From Sophora flavescens (lineage: Eukaryota > Streptophyta > Magnoliopsida > Fabales > Fabaceae): DNA of 64,000 nucleotides. Position numbers and translations under genes: made by a program. Each line of letters begins with the position of its first letter. The stretch's first letter is position 1. Shown in pieces: positions 54,671-64,000 of the stretch. The notes under the pieces are model-generated. The model worked only from the letters and a program-made list of their open reading frames with translations. It was not told where the DNA came from and searched no databases. The stretch is from the NCBI GenBank assembly GCA_030762895.1, contig CM061062.1, positions 2,751,001-2,815,000 of the forward strand, read 5' to 3'.

Positions 54671-56790
54671 TAACTTCTTCAGCGTGACATTTTGTTCTCC
54701 AACTACGGTTATGCTCTAGGTAGGGTAACTGTTCTTTTGTTAAGCGCTCCTTGAGTATTTCATTATTCCAGTTAAACCTCATAGGAAGGATGATGCTGCT
54801 TGGAGAGCTATTCAGAAGATACTACTTTTGTTTTTTGAAAATATGTCATATTTTCCTGTCTTTCTTGTCATTGGTATTAAATAATTTAAGATTCAAAGGA
54901 TTACTAGTATAAAATACGGTCATATGCGTTTAAAAGTTCAACATGTTTCATTTAACATTTGTGCTGGCTTTCATTTTTGTCTTTCTTTCTCTCTAGTTTC
55001 TCTAGATTCCTGGGAAGTGAGGAAAAAATGGTGTATTCCATTGAAGATTATTGGGTTGGTAAACATGTCATGAAAAGATCCTTCTTTGTTCCATATGGTT
55101 GTTAGTATTTTGGACTTTCTTCCCAGTACTTCTTGAATAGATATCTCATGTAAGTTATGTTCTGGCAACTGATTATATGGCCTTGGTTTTGCAATTACAC
55201 TACTTAATTGCATGAGAATTTTTATCATCTATCATTTGGCTATTCTCTTGATTTTCAGTTGTGAGGGATTAAAACATTTCTAAATGAAGATGCTACATAT
55301 GAACCTTCCAAGTGGTCACTCAGCTGGCTAAAACTGAAAAAAGATTATTTGGAAAAGAGCATTTTCATGTTGTTAAGCCAAAGGTCCTTGCCTCTCTTTT
55401 TTTCTTTGAACCTGGTTTGAGTCATGCTTAATATTTTATGGACTGATTTTAAAGATGCTTCTTGATTTCAGCCATACTATTGATATGCAGAGACAATCAA
55501 TCCTGATGTCCGGTTTGAAACCAGTGAGGTAAGAATAATCTTGACTTTTCTTGGTAATTTTTTATGCTATTTAATTGTGCTTTATTTGTTTTTTTTTTGT
55601 ACCCTCTTTGTTCTGTCTTTTAATTAATGGTCTAGGGGGTTGCTTTGGTAAACATGCAGAGAACTGGCGATTGGAGATAGTAGTGATTGTAGAACAAAAT
55701 TGGGTGAGGTTAGCATCATTATAATTTTTCTCTATTTTGTGCAACACTGGCATTTCAGTCTAATGTGCAACATAAACATCTCAGATTGTGATATAGTGAA
55801 GCATGGACTGTTTAATTCTTGTATTTAAAGAAAAGAATCAGGTCTTTGTGCTACACATGTGTGTAGTCAAAATTGTAAAGTTCATTATGGTTTTTAATTG
55901 AAACAAGTAAACTAATGTAATCAGATTGGTTCTGTAGAAAAATGTAATCAGATTGGTAGTAGGAATCATATTAGACATATAGTCACTTACCTCTATTCTT
56001 TCTGTTTTTGACATAAAGTCACTTGGAAAAGGCTTGTAAACCATATATTTGGGGTAGTGAGCTATTGGAATAATCTAGTGTTGTTGATCACTTTGTTACA
56101 TAAACAGAGTAGTTCCTGAGATCCTCTCCTTGCTTTATTTTTTATTTTTTATGACATAGTTAATTTTGTTCCCATCATTCTTTAATTTTTTAGTTGCTAT
56201 CATTATCGCAATTTATCATCTGCTATATCTATAAAATAAAAACTGACACTACCAAGCATGTTGCATAAACCATACTTTTTCACTCAAAACCTTTATTCTT
56301 TAACACAAGTATAACCATTTTTCCTAATTTCTTTGACACCAATTTTTTTTTTTTTTCCGGAAAGGAACTTCCTTAATAAAACACTTTGAATGGAGTCTCC
56401 ATCTCTCAACCTAAGTGTCAACACCTCACAATCGCCACTCTGCAAAAGAGCCCTACAACATAGCAACAAAGGATTGGATGTTTTCTAAGTAATATGTAGT
56501 TTTCTAAAAGGTTCATGGATGAAACCCAATGTAATTTGTTATGTATCATATTAACTATTAAGACCTTATTAGTTGCTTTTGGTTTCAATATCCATACGGG
56601 GTATAAGAATGATTGATGATAATGTAAAAGGTCCAACAATTTTAAAAATTATTTATTATTTACAATTTGAGAATAGTTATGACGATTTTAGTATGATCAT
56701 GTTTTTATGGATCATGTATCCCATATAAAATATTTTTTATAAAATTTAATTTAATAATTATAAAATAAAATAGATTTCATTTAATAACCA
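54671..56790. other. Interior of insertion, possible further exon pieces
   Basis: Spliced-gene-like AT-rich sequence. Short open stretches such as 55489-55529 (ETINPDVRFETSE followed by GTAAGA) could be further exons but are not recognised. A T-rich run at 56343-56358 precedes unassigned sequence. Confidence 0.35.
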
Positions 56791-56799
56791 TTAATGAGT

Positions 56800-57121
56800 A
56801 GTGACTGTAGGTAGAATTTTTTTTTTTACTAATATTTGTCTTTTACCTACGGTTGGAGGATGTAGCTACAAGTTAATGACTTTTACCTATGCCAATGGAA
56901 GTTGTAGGTACAACCTATAGCGATAAACTGATGCAGTTGTAGGTATAAGTATATCATCTATAGGTAAAGGTTATAGTGACACATAAATACCCGTAGCTAT
57001 TCGCCCCCTTAAAGTTGACGCCTATTGTGGCCGTAGGTCAATGTCAAGTCTAAATTTACCAACGGATTTATGATATCTAGTGACAGATTTTGTCCGTCAC
57101 TAAAAGTCAAATTTCTTGTAG
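56800..57121 (-). repeat. CACTA-type terminus with subterminal repeats
   Basis: On the minus strand the unit starts CTACAAGAAATTTGACTTTT at 57121, matching the CACTACAAGAAA start of CACTA elements except for the first bases. Multiple short CTACGG/CTGTAGGTA-type motifs in both orientations fill the next 300 bp. It interrupts the Copia gag frame. The opposite end of the element, expected near 53972, was not recognised. Confidence 0.55.
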
Positions 57122-57753
57122 CAGGAAGTGGTTTCATCAACATTATTTGGGATGTTACTGCAGCATATTGCTCATTAAGTCCCTTTAGGAATCGGATTAC
57201 ATGATCAGTGTCTCTATACAACTGAAGAGGAGGAACAACATTACATGTGCATATATTGTACTGCACAGAGGCATGAGGGAATAGGTCTAAAATTATGCAG
57301 CTCTTGCCATAAACATTTTAGGTTAGTAAAGTAAGAAGTAATGGATCTATCTCCTTGTTTACATATGAAAATTTCTTCTTGTAAATCAGATAAGGAAAAA
57401 ATATCACCTTGACAATACCTCCTTTTCAAGGTATTCCAAACTTCATAAGTTGTGTCTATCCACATAATAGTATCCAAGATTGAAGCATCAATTGAACTAT
57501 GCAGCCAAGAAAGAATCATCGTGTTGCACTGGTCCCATGGTTTGAACATCACATTATCTGCATCAGGCTTGAGCAAGGATTCATCAACGAATGCCAATTT
57601 GTTCTTCGACCTGAGAGCAATGGTCATAGATCGCGACCATGTGTGATAATTGCTGCCACTTTCATGGAGCCGAGTGGAAACAAGAGAACAACCTGTGTTC
57701 TCACTCTGATGTAGAAAATAGGGGTTTGAAGGATCCATGATTGTGTTTGCCAT
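57122..57753 (-). pseudogene. Copia gag N-terminal part
   Basis: Reading leftwards from the ATG at 57753: MANTIMDPSNPYFLHQSENT, then SNYHTWSRSMTIALRSKNKL, FVDESLLKP, WDQCNTMILSWLHSSI and ITSYFTNLKCLWQELHNF, the standard Copia gag (UBN2-like) order. A frame slip near 57250 is followed by RDTDHVIRFLKGLNEQYAAV and TSQIMLMKPLP. The frame is then broken at 57121 by the CACTA-type insertion. The start lies about 250 bases behind the primer site at 58006-58017. The protein would coat element RNA. It is inactive here. Confidence 0.8.
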
Positions 57754-58005
57754 TGCAAGAAATCACCAAATCAAGGAATCTTCAAAGGATCAAGATCAAA
57801 AAACTGATCAAAGAATGAACTAATCAGAAACTTCGAACCGTGATTGAGATCGAAGGATGTTGCTCAAAATAGTGAGCAAAAGAAGGATCAAGAAATGGAA
57901 ACCTCGATATTGAATCGAAGGCAAGAAAGGAAGAAGTGTTTATCTGCTCAGCACTTTGTGAGCTGAGAAGAAATGATCAGGGTGCAAAAAGCTCCTCCTA
58001 GAGGA

Positions 58006-58017
58006 GCTCTGATAACA
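58006..58017 (-). other. Primer binding site (tRNA-Met-like)
   Basis: On the minus strand TGTTATCAGAGC follows the LTR end CCACA. It differs by one base from the tRNA-iMet complement. Confidence 0.7.
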
Positions 58018-58270
58018 TGTGGAAAAAGTAAAGAGCAGAAAGGGAAGAGGACTTTCCGAAAGAGAGAATCATTCTCTTCATTGAATTAGAAATAAATCAG
58101 CTGAGTTACAAAGATAAGCTATTGTACTATATATACATGAAATAGCAGGAAAAGTAACTGAATCTAATTAACTTCTGCTAACTGACTTAACTACATAAAG
58201 ATTAGTTAATTAATTAAATAACTGAACACTAGTTAGCCAGGTGCTTCCTTTCTGTCATGTATCTGTGATA
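58018..58270 (-). repeat. Copia LTR, minus orientation, complete
   Basis: On the minus strand it starts TATCACAGATACATGACAG (TG changed to TA) and ends CTTTTTCCACA. It carries a TATATATAGTA box. It is the inverted partner of 53572-53805. Confidence 0.85.
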
Positions 58271-58275
58271 CTTCT

Positions 58276-59284
58276 TCCTCTCCGACCCACCACCGCCATC
58301 ATGCACACGGATCTGCAACCACTGCCACCAAAGAACACAGATAATAGTGCTAACGGTGAAAAGGAGTGGCAGCTGGGGCGGAAGTCGCGACTAGGATCCA
58401 CAAATTTGTCGTTGAAGGAGCAAGATTTGGTTTTGGGGTTTGGGGCTGCTGTCGTTTTATCTCCACGATGCCCCCAATGTTGGGTGGGTCCTATTTATCG
58501 AACCCGGGTCACCCCATAACTCTCGTCCTATTTCCTCCCTCAAGTAGCGGCGGTTTAGCATGATGGGAGATTACTGTGATGATGTTGTGAAAGCTGGAGA
58601 TGGGGTTTTGGTTTGGCCATGGAGTTTAGTTTGGTAGTTGATGTTTAAGGTTTGAAGTGGAGGTTTAATGATGGTTCACATGGAACTTGGAGGAAGGATT
58701 TGAATCAAAAGACAGTACATATAGTGAGGGATAAATAATGGTCATGGAAGAAAGGAAGTGGCCCGGCAGTAGAGGGACGATCCAAAACATGACGGCATGA
58801 CCTGAGGGTATTAAAAAAAAGGTTTAAATTTTTTCATATAAATTGATAAATTACTTAATAAAATAAAGGGTATTAATACAAATACAAAAAATATAATATT
58901 CTTTTTTGCAAATACATAAAATACAAGACTCTTTGACCAAAGCATTTAAATTGAAATGTCAAATTTATCAAAGTGGTCATCTGAATCAATCAGATTGTGT
59001 GACTTGGGTGGTGCATCACTGTACCACTTTAGTGAGTGGTGCACCATAGCCTTCACCTCCATATTATATTCAAGATGCTGTCATTAGGTACAATGTATTT
59101 ATGGTACATTAGAAAGATTATCATAATTATAGATATAGATTTTTTAATCTATAATTATGGTAATTTATAATCCCCTCGATTTTAATTAGTAATCCAATTA
59201 CTTATGTTAATTTGTTAAAGAAGTCACCCAATAATAAAAATATAGAATAAAAAAAAGAAGTCAACTGATATCCATTGATTACAA
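58276..59284. other. No gene seen
   Basis: A CG-richer stretch at 58276-58560 is the right-hand continuation of the Copia target and has an open frame without recognisable domains. The rest is AT-rich. Confidence 0.5.
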
Positions 59285-59960
59285 TGATTGAATGATGAAG
59301 ATTTGTTTCTTCAAATGAAGATTTGGTGAGCCTATGGAAACCTGTGGGTGAGATGGATATAATGGACATAGGGTTTGGTTTCTTCATGGTGAAGATGGAT
59401 GATGCGTTTGATAGAACAAAGGTTATGGAAGGAGGACCCTTGTATGGGTGAGATTTCCGGGACTAAATCTAATGTACTATGATGAAAGCTTTCTCAAAGC
59501 TATGGCCTCAGCCGTAGGCACCCCGGTTAGAGTGGATACTAACACCTTAGGAGTCGCTAGAGGACGCTCTGCGAGAGTCTGCTGTGTCGAAATTGAGCTA
59601 CAGAAGCCTGTGATTGGAAAAATATGGGTGGATGGACAGTTGGACACTGGTGCAAAGTGGAATATGAGGGACTTCATTATCTAGGTTCTTCATGTGGGTT
59701 CTATGGCCATCTCCAGAGGAACTGCCCTAGACAGGCTGGTCAGAGTAACGACGCGGTGCCGCCGCCGCCGCAAGGAGGAAAGACGGTGACTGGAAACGCG
59801 AATCAGGAAGGGATCAGTGTTGGCCCGAAAAATAAGGAGAATCTCAAGGGATCTAACGCTGAAAATCAGGAAGATCCACATGGTGACTGGCTAGTAGTGA
59901 TTAATAAGAAGAAAACGTTGCACACTAGGGGAAGGCTAGCTGGAATAATAAAGGTCAGAT
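59285..59960 (+). pseudogene. LINE ORF1: DUF4283-like domain and CCHC zinc knuckle
   Basis: It reads FFMVKMDDAFDRTKVMEGGP, then after a small deletion WVRFPGLNLMYYDESFLKAM, ASAVGTPVRVDTNTLGVARG, RVCCVEIELQKPVIGKIWV. A frame slip near 59640 leads to EYEGLHYLGSSCGFYGHLQRN and a final Cys. In plant LINEs the knuckle is CSSCGFYGHLQRNC; here the first Cys is Gly. ORF1 binds element RNA and acts with the ORF2 enzyme in the particle. The Lys/Asn-rich tail is DWLVVINKKKTLHTRGR. Breaks: the deletion, the slip and the lost Cys. Confidence 0.8.
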
Positions 59961-60036
59961 AAAATCAAATCCCTCTGTTATTCTCAAGCATGATCAGGAA
60001 GCCCGGGATTCTCGCAGAAATGATTCTCATGCAGAG

Positions 60037-60570
60037 GTGCATGGATTGGACTTAAATGCTCGTAAAGGGCAAGAGGAAAAACTTAACTCCGAGAATGCCC
60101 TTAATAAGGAGGCACGTGCTAACTCCATGACCCCAATAAAGAGGCATCGAAATCCAAGCCCACCAAATTCTAATACAGCAGGCCCGTCCCAGAAATACTC
60201 AAAACTCATTCCAGGCTTGAAAAAGGGAGGCTTCGATGTAGGCCAAGTTCCTCTCGAGGAAAAAGTTAAAAAGGATCTACTTCAGCTCAAGTTGAATAGA
60301 GTGAAAGCTGGATGGAACGAAGCTCAGAAGAAGAAGGAGGTACATGTTGGAGAAGGTCCCAAAGTCATGCAGCTGGTGGAAAATTCCCTTAAAAACAAGG
60401 GGAAAAAAGTCAACGTGCCAGGAGTCAGTTTCCATGGTCAGTTTGGCTCCCAACCACCGGGTACATCAACAAATAAGAACGAGGAAAACATAACGAGGGC
60501 AGATCAGGGTAGTGATCAGGCTATGTGTATAGAAGGTCCAAATGAGAAACATGTGCATGCAAGTAAATAA
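60037..60570 (+). pseudogene. LINE ORF1 C-terminal linker
   Basis: An open frame of 177 residues, basic and low in hydrophobic residues, with PIKRHRNPSPPNSNTAGPSQ and many Lys, Asn and Gly residues. It has no recognisable domain. Its place between the zinc knuckle and the endonuclease, plus the basic composition, fits the variable linker of plant LINE proteins. It is not a separate host gene. Confidence 0.6.
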
Positions 60571-60611
60571 GCCAGGTTCCTCGTGTCCTCTCTCATCTCG
60601 TTTATTTATGA

Positions 60612-61983
60612 TGATGTTTAAAGACTTTACTATTTTGTCGTGGAATATCAGGGGTGCTGCCAGTGACTTGGCTAAAAGGCATCTCAAAGAGTATATTAAA
60701 CAACAGAGACCTTCCATCATTATTATTATGGAGACACATGTGCAGTTTTCCCATGTTAAGCGGTTCTGGGATAATTTGGGTTATTCAGTTATCCACATTG
60801 TGGAGGCTAGGGGGCATGCTGGTGGAATTTGGTAGTTTTCATCAGTAACAGATGTTGATATCAAGGTCATGGAGTTTTGTGATCAAGCTATAACTTGTAA
60901 ACTAAGCAAGGGTAATTTTTCCTGGTGGTGTTCTGCTATATATGCAAGTCACACTCCTAGTGTTCGGGATCATTTTTGGAAATATCTAGCCAATCTTCGT
61001 CACTTTGTTGGGGGTCCCTGGTTCCTGGTTGGTGACTTTAATGAAATTAGGTCTCCAAATGAGGTCAAAGGTGGCTCCTTCAGTAACAGTCGAGCCCTCA
61101 AGTTTGATGATATGATTGATGAGTGTGGTTTGATCGACTTAGGGTTCAAAGGTCCTGCATTCACCTGGCATAGAAGCTTAAATGGTATCCACAGAATTTC
61201 CAAGAGGTTGGATCATGCTCTTGGTGATTGTGAGTGGCGTACAACCTTCTTTGAAGCTTCTTGTATGCATCTCCATCGCATGTACTCTGATCACAACCCT
61301 TTGTTTATAAGCTTGTGTCATGCGAACCCAAGGAGAGGCCCTAGACCCTTTCGTTTTGAGGTTGCTTGGGTCTCTCATCCAGGTTATGGGGAGGTGGTCA
61401 AGGAGGCTTGGTGCAAGAAAGACAGGTTAGTTGATTGTTTGGATGAGGTTGGAGCTGCTTCCATTGAGTTCAACAAAGATACGTTTGGCAATATCTTCCA
61501 TTGTAAGAGGTCTATCATCAACAGACTTAATGGTATACAGAAAGCCCTGGAATCTATTGACTCAGTTCGTTTGTCTCTCGTTGAAGCAGAGTTAAGGAAG
61601 GAGCTGGATAATATTTTGTGGCAAGAGGAGTTGCATTGGTTTCAAAAATCCCGGGAGCAATGGGTGAAGTTTGGGGATGGAAACACAAAATTCTTCCATG
61701 CTCAGACTGTTGTGCGTTGTAAAAGAAATAAAGTGGAAGGTCTTTTTCTTGCTGATGGGAAATGGACTACTGATGCTACTGCCATGCAGGAAGAAACTAC
61801 CAATTTCTTTAAGGGTTTATTTGCTAGTACAGAAAATGTAAACCCTTCGGTCTTGGTTTTTGATGAAGAGAAGAAAATTAGTAGTGATTGTGCAGCGAGT
61901 TTGCTCAGAGAGGTTTCCAGGGATGAAGTTTGGCAGGCCATCAAGTTTATGAAATCCTTTAAAGCCCCGGGTCCTGACATCTA
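60612..61983 (+). pseudogene. LINE ORF2: APE endonuclease and start of reverse transcriptase
   Basis: The endonuclease nicks target DNA to prime reverse transcription. Catalytic wording is nearly complete: ILSWNIRGA (Asn), IMETHVQ (Glu), WFLVGDFNEI (Asp/Asn), LDHALGD and MYSDHNPLF (Asp-His). A TAG at 60834-60836 splits the domain. The frame from 60869 is then open for 371 residues, through WFQKSREQWVKFGDGNTKFF to WQAIKFMKSFKAPGPD, the first reverse-transcriptase motif. There a TAG at 61982 follows at once, and the sequence jumps to zf-RVT. The palm with its catalytic YADD-type motif is absent. Confidence 0.88.
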
Positions 61984-61989
61984 GCTACA

Positions 61990-62815
61990 CTGTCTCGTCA
62001 GGTTATGCTTGGCTCACTAACCATGGTCCTACTCTCCCCCATGATGGATCGTGGAAGTGGGTTTGGCGTCTCCATGTACCTGATAAAATTAAAACTCTTG
62101 TTTGGCCGGTGTTGCGTCATTCAATTCCCACAAATGAGCTTCGTTTTAAGAGGCACTTGGCTCAAAATGACTTGTGTGTTAGGTGTAGAACAGCACCAGA
62201 ATCTGTCTTACACTGCCTTCGGGATTGTAGTTGTCCTTTACAGGTTTGGAAACACTTGGGTTATGATGCTAATGTTGATTTTTGAAGGATGGATAGTCAG
62301 TCTTGGCTCACCTCCAAGTTAAATTCAAAGGCAGTTGATAATTATAGGTCTATCTTGTTTTCATGTGCTCTCTGGTGGATTTGGTGTGACAGAAACGATG
62401 AAGTTATGAATGGTAAAACATCTCATCTGATGGGGCTCATTCACAAGATCTTATCTCTTGTTGAGACTTGCAATACAGTGTTCTTACTTGATAAACCCGT
62501 TCTTGCTAGAGAGGTGAGATGGGTGAGCCGGAGTTGTCCTCTTCTGAACCAGATAGAAGTTAATGTTGATGGAAGCAACTTTGGTAATCCAGGGATCACT
62601 GGGTTTGGAGGAGTTTTCAGGAACCACCTTGGTCTTTGGCAAACAGGTTTTATGGGAAATGTGGGAGTTGCAACTAATCTTTTGGCTGAGCTCCAAGGGG
62701 TTTAGTATGGTTTACAGATTGGGTGGGAGCTTGGTTACCGAAACATGATTTTGGAAACTGTGGATATCGTTCAAAAAGCCAACATAAGCTTTCATGCTTA
62801 TGCTGCCATTATTCA
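61990..62815 (+). pseudogene. LINE ORF2: zf-RVT and partial RNase H
   Basis: Right behind the deletion: GSWKWVWRLHVPDKIKTLVW, then NDLCVRCRTAPESVLHCLRD, with the Cys and His of zf-RVT. A TGA near 62283 follows. In the next frame come WWIWCDRNDEVMNG and then RNase H: IEVNVDGSNFGNPGITGFGG (first Asp), LLAELQGV (Glu), a TAG at 62703 and MILETVDIVQKA. The RNase H end is cut near 62815-62823 by the following Copia LTR, so the last His/Asp pair is missing. Non-functional. Confidence 0.82.
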
Positions 62816-62823
62816 TGGTATGA

Positions 62824-63025
62824 GTGTGAGATATTTTTTTCTTAATTTAAGGGATTCTAATTCTTATGTAAAATAGGAAATTATAAATTAACATATTTTC
62901 TTTCCCTTTTTTGTAGGCACAATAGTTGAATGATAGCCTTAACTTTCTACTAATCATTGGCTATATATTCCTTGTACCAATTCTTTGAATAAACAAGAGA
63001 GAAAAATAATATTCTCTAATTTCAA
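62824..63025 (+). repeat. Copia 5' LTR (approximate bounds)
   Basis: A short AT-rich segment lies between the broken LINE RNase H and a TTGGTACCAGAGC primer-like site at about 63030-63042. A TATATATTCC stretch at 62961 may be the TATA region. The start near TGAGTGTGAGATA and the end near CTAATTTCA are guesses, because the partner LTR lies outside the window. Confidence 0.45.
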
Positions 63026-63058
63026 ACTTGGTACCAGAGCGGGTTCTGACCTAGCACC

Positions 63059-64000
63059 ATGGGCAAATCTGATTCTGGTGGTTTTGAAATGCCAAGACAG
63101 GATCCTGAAGCCTCCAAGACTAAATCTACCCTTAAGTGTTCCCACTGTGATCAATCTGGTCATACAAGAGACCGTTGTTTCGAACTTGTGGGGTATCCGG
63201 AATGGTGGGATCATAATCGTGTTTCAAGAAAGAAGCACTCAAACAAAATTTCCGCTGCTGCAGTTGTAGAAACACAGACTGGTCAAGAAGACATTGCTGG
63301 AAAATCTTCAGCTTTGATAACAACAGGAGGTAATGGTGGTAAGGCTTTAAATTTTGCTGCACCTATATCCAATAATACATGGATAATTGATTCTGGAGCA
63401 ACAGATCATATGACATTTGATTCTAGACACATTTCATCTCTTATACCCTCCTCACAAAAATTTATTTCCACCGCTAATGGTTCATTTGCACCTGTCACTG
63501 GGGAAGGGTCCTTATCCCTCACTAAGAACTTGAACTTAAATTCTGTTTTAGTAGTCCCATCTTTAGATTATAATCTTTTGTCAGTTTCTCAAATTACCAC
63601 TGCTTTATCTTGTGTTGTGATTTTCTGGCCTGAGTGTGTTTAAGGATATTCAAACGAAGCAGACGATTGGTTATGGTACTAGACAAGGGAGGCTATATTA
63701 CCTGAATTTGGAGTCACATAGCTCAACTCAATTACAACAGCGTTGACGGTGGGACGACCTTGAAAAAAAAGGAAGGAAATCTGAGATTTGGCTATGGCAT
63801 CGACGTTTGGGACATGCTTCCTTTGGATACCTTAGAAAATTACTTCCTACATTATTTGTAAAATTTGATGTATCAAGTTTTAAATGTGATGTTTGTGAAC
63901 GTGCAAAAAGTCACCGTGTTTCATTTCCATTAAGTATGAATAAAAGTTCAATTCCCTTTATGATTATACACTCTGATGTTTGGGGTCCATCCAAGGTGGC
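63059..64000 (+). pseudogene. Copia polyprotein: zinc knuckle, protease, pre-integrase (runs off window)
   Basis: The ATG at 63059 starts 16 bases behind the primer-like site, and the N-terminal Gag domain is missing. The zinc knuckle CSHCDQSGHTRDRCF is at about residues 27-41. GYPEWWD follows, then the aspartic protease WIIDSGATDHMTF (about residues 110-122) and the VLVVPSLDYNLLSVSQI strand. A TAA at 63641-63643 and a slip follow. Coding resumes with GRLYYLNLESHS, a TGA near 63745, LWHRRLGHASFGYLRKLLP, CDVCERAKSHRVSFP and the integrase opening IHSDVWGPSKV at the window edge. Intact in motifs, broken in frame. Confidence 0.82.

Larger units (their letters stand above)
53572..58270 (-). mobile_element. 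Copia element with LTRs in inverted orientation, flanked by CTTCT
   Basis: At the right, a complete 253-bp LTR (58018-58270) is read on the minus strand and is followed by a primer site and Copia gag. At the left, the same LTR appears on the plus strand (53572-53805), missing its last 18 or so bases and fused directly to the zinc-knuckle part of the minus-strand gag. CTTCT borders both outer ends (53567-53571 and 58271-58275). The gag is split by an insertion (about 53972-57121) holding a CACTA end and a cyclin-D-like gene fragment. No pol remains. The structure suggests aberrant reverse transcription or self-integration before insertion. Confidence 0.7.
59285..62823 (+). mobile_element. L1-type LINE, degenerate, lacking reverse-transcriptase core
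   Basis: Domains in order: ORF1 DUF4283-like and zinc knuckle (59285-59960), a linker (60037-60570), an APE-type endonuclease (60600-61300), a linker into the first reverse-transcriptase motif (to 61983), then directly zf-RVT (61990-62280) and part of RNase H (62285-62815). About 500 residues of reverse transcriptase are missing at 61983. The 3' end is cut by the Copia LTR near 62824. Confidence 0.85.

Noticed and set aside
53572..58270. Two independent Copia insertions in opposite orientation instead of one unit
   Set aside because: Possible but less likely: CTTCT borders the outer ends only, no second duplication is seen at the inner edges, and the gag runs directly into the left LTR.
58241..58563. 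Two overlapping plus frames after the inverted-LTR element
   Set aside because: The first starts inside the LTR and crosses its boundary; no domain was recognised in either.

Overview
This window looks like repeat-dense DNA from a plant nuclear genome. Nearly all of it is transposable-element sequence: LTR retrotransposons with plant-type tRNA primer sites, plant LINEs with zf-RVT and RNase H domains, CACTA transposons with Ulp1 protease genes, and an integrated plant pararetrovirus. No intact housekeeping gene, rRNA or tRNA was found. A eudicot is likely. A legume is possible, because the viral gene order is of Soymovirus type, but that is inference.

Region 1 (1-14381) is a three-level nest. 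A LINE is split inside its RNase H domain by a Copia element (657-13754, 5-bp target duplication GCTGC). The Copia element is split inside its integrase by an Athila-type non-autonomous LTR element (4446-9821, duplication ACCCC, perfect 18-nt tRNA-Asp primer site). Region 2 (14813-19716) is a decayed CACTA-type transposon gene (Ptta/En/Spm-like and Ulp1-like parts). It is interrupted by a solo LTR (15072-16454, duplication CTATG) and ends in CACTA subterminal repeats. Region 3 (20365-27114) holds a PIF/Harbinger-like MITE carrying a TRIM-like double LTR, a second inverted-repeat element, and the 5' LTR plus gag of a minus-strand Ty3/gypsy element.

Region 4 (28320-37229) is a minus-strand LTR element bounded by GGAAG duplications. 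Its inside contains intron-less pieces of host genes (a SULTR sulfate transporter, a PPR-like piece, a CCCH-zinc-finger-like piece) next to the element's gag and the end of its integrase. Two solo LTRs (29213-30839 and 32162-35578) have landed in it. Region 5 (37662-40596) is a CACTA element with intact ends, an AGA duplication and a captured two-exon reading frame.

Region 6 (about 43850-51485) is an almost complete, circularly permuted endogenous pararetrovirus (Caulimoviridae). The order is coat protein, polymerase, transactivator, promoter, movement protein, small ORFs, tRNA-Met primer site. Every large frame is broken. Region 7 (53572-58270) is a Copia element whose two LTRs point in opposite directions yet are flanked by a matching CTTCT. 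A CACTA end and a cyclin-D-like gene fragment sit within its gag. Region 8 (59285-64000) is a LINE lacking its reverse-transcriptase core, then a Copia element that runs off the window.

The genes do not form a pathway. The biology here is serial insertion, capture of host sequence and decay by C-to-T changes, frameshifts and deletions. The most notable points are the gene-capturing LTR element, the near-complete virus copy, the inverted-LTR Copia and the GC-palindrome arrays shared between different LTRs.
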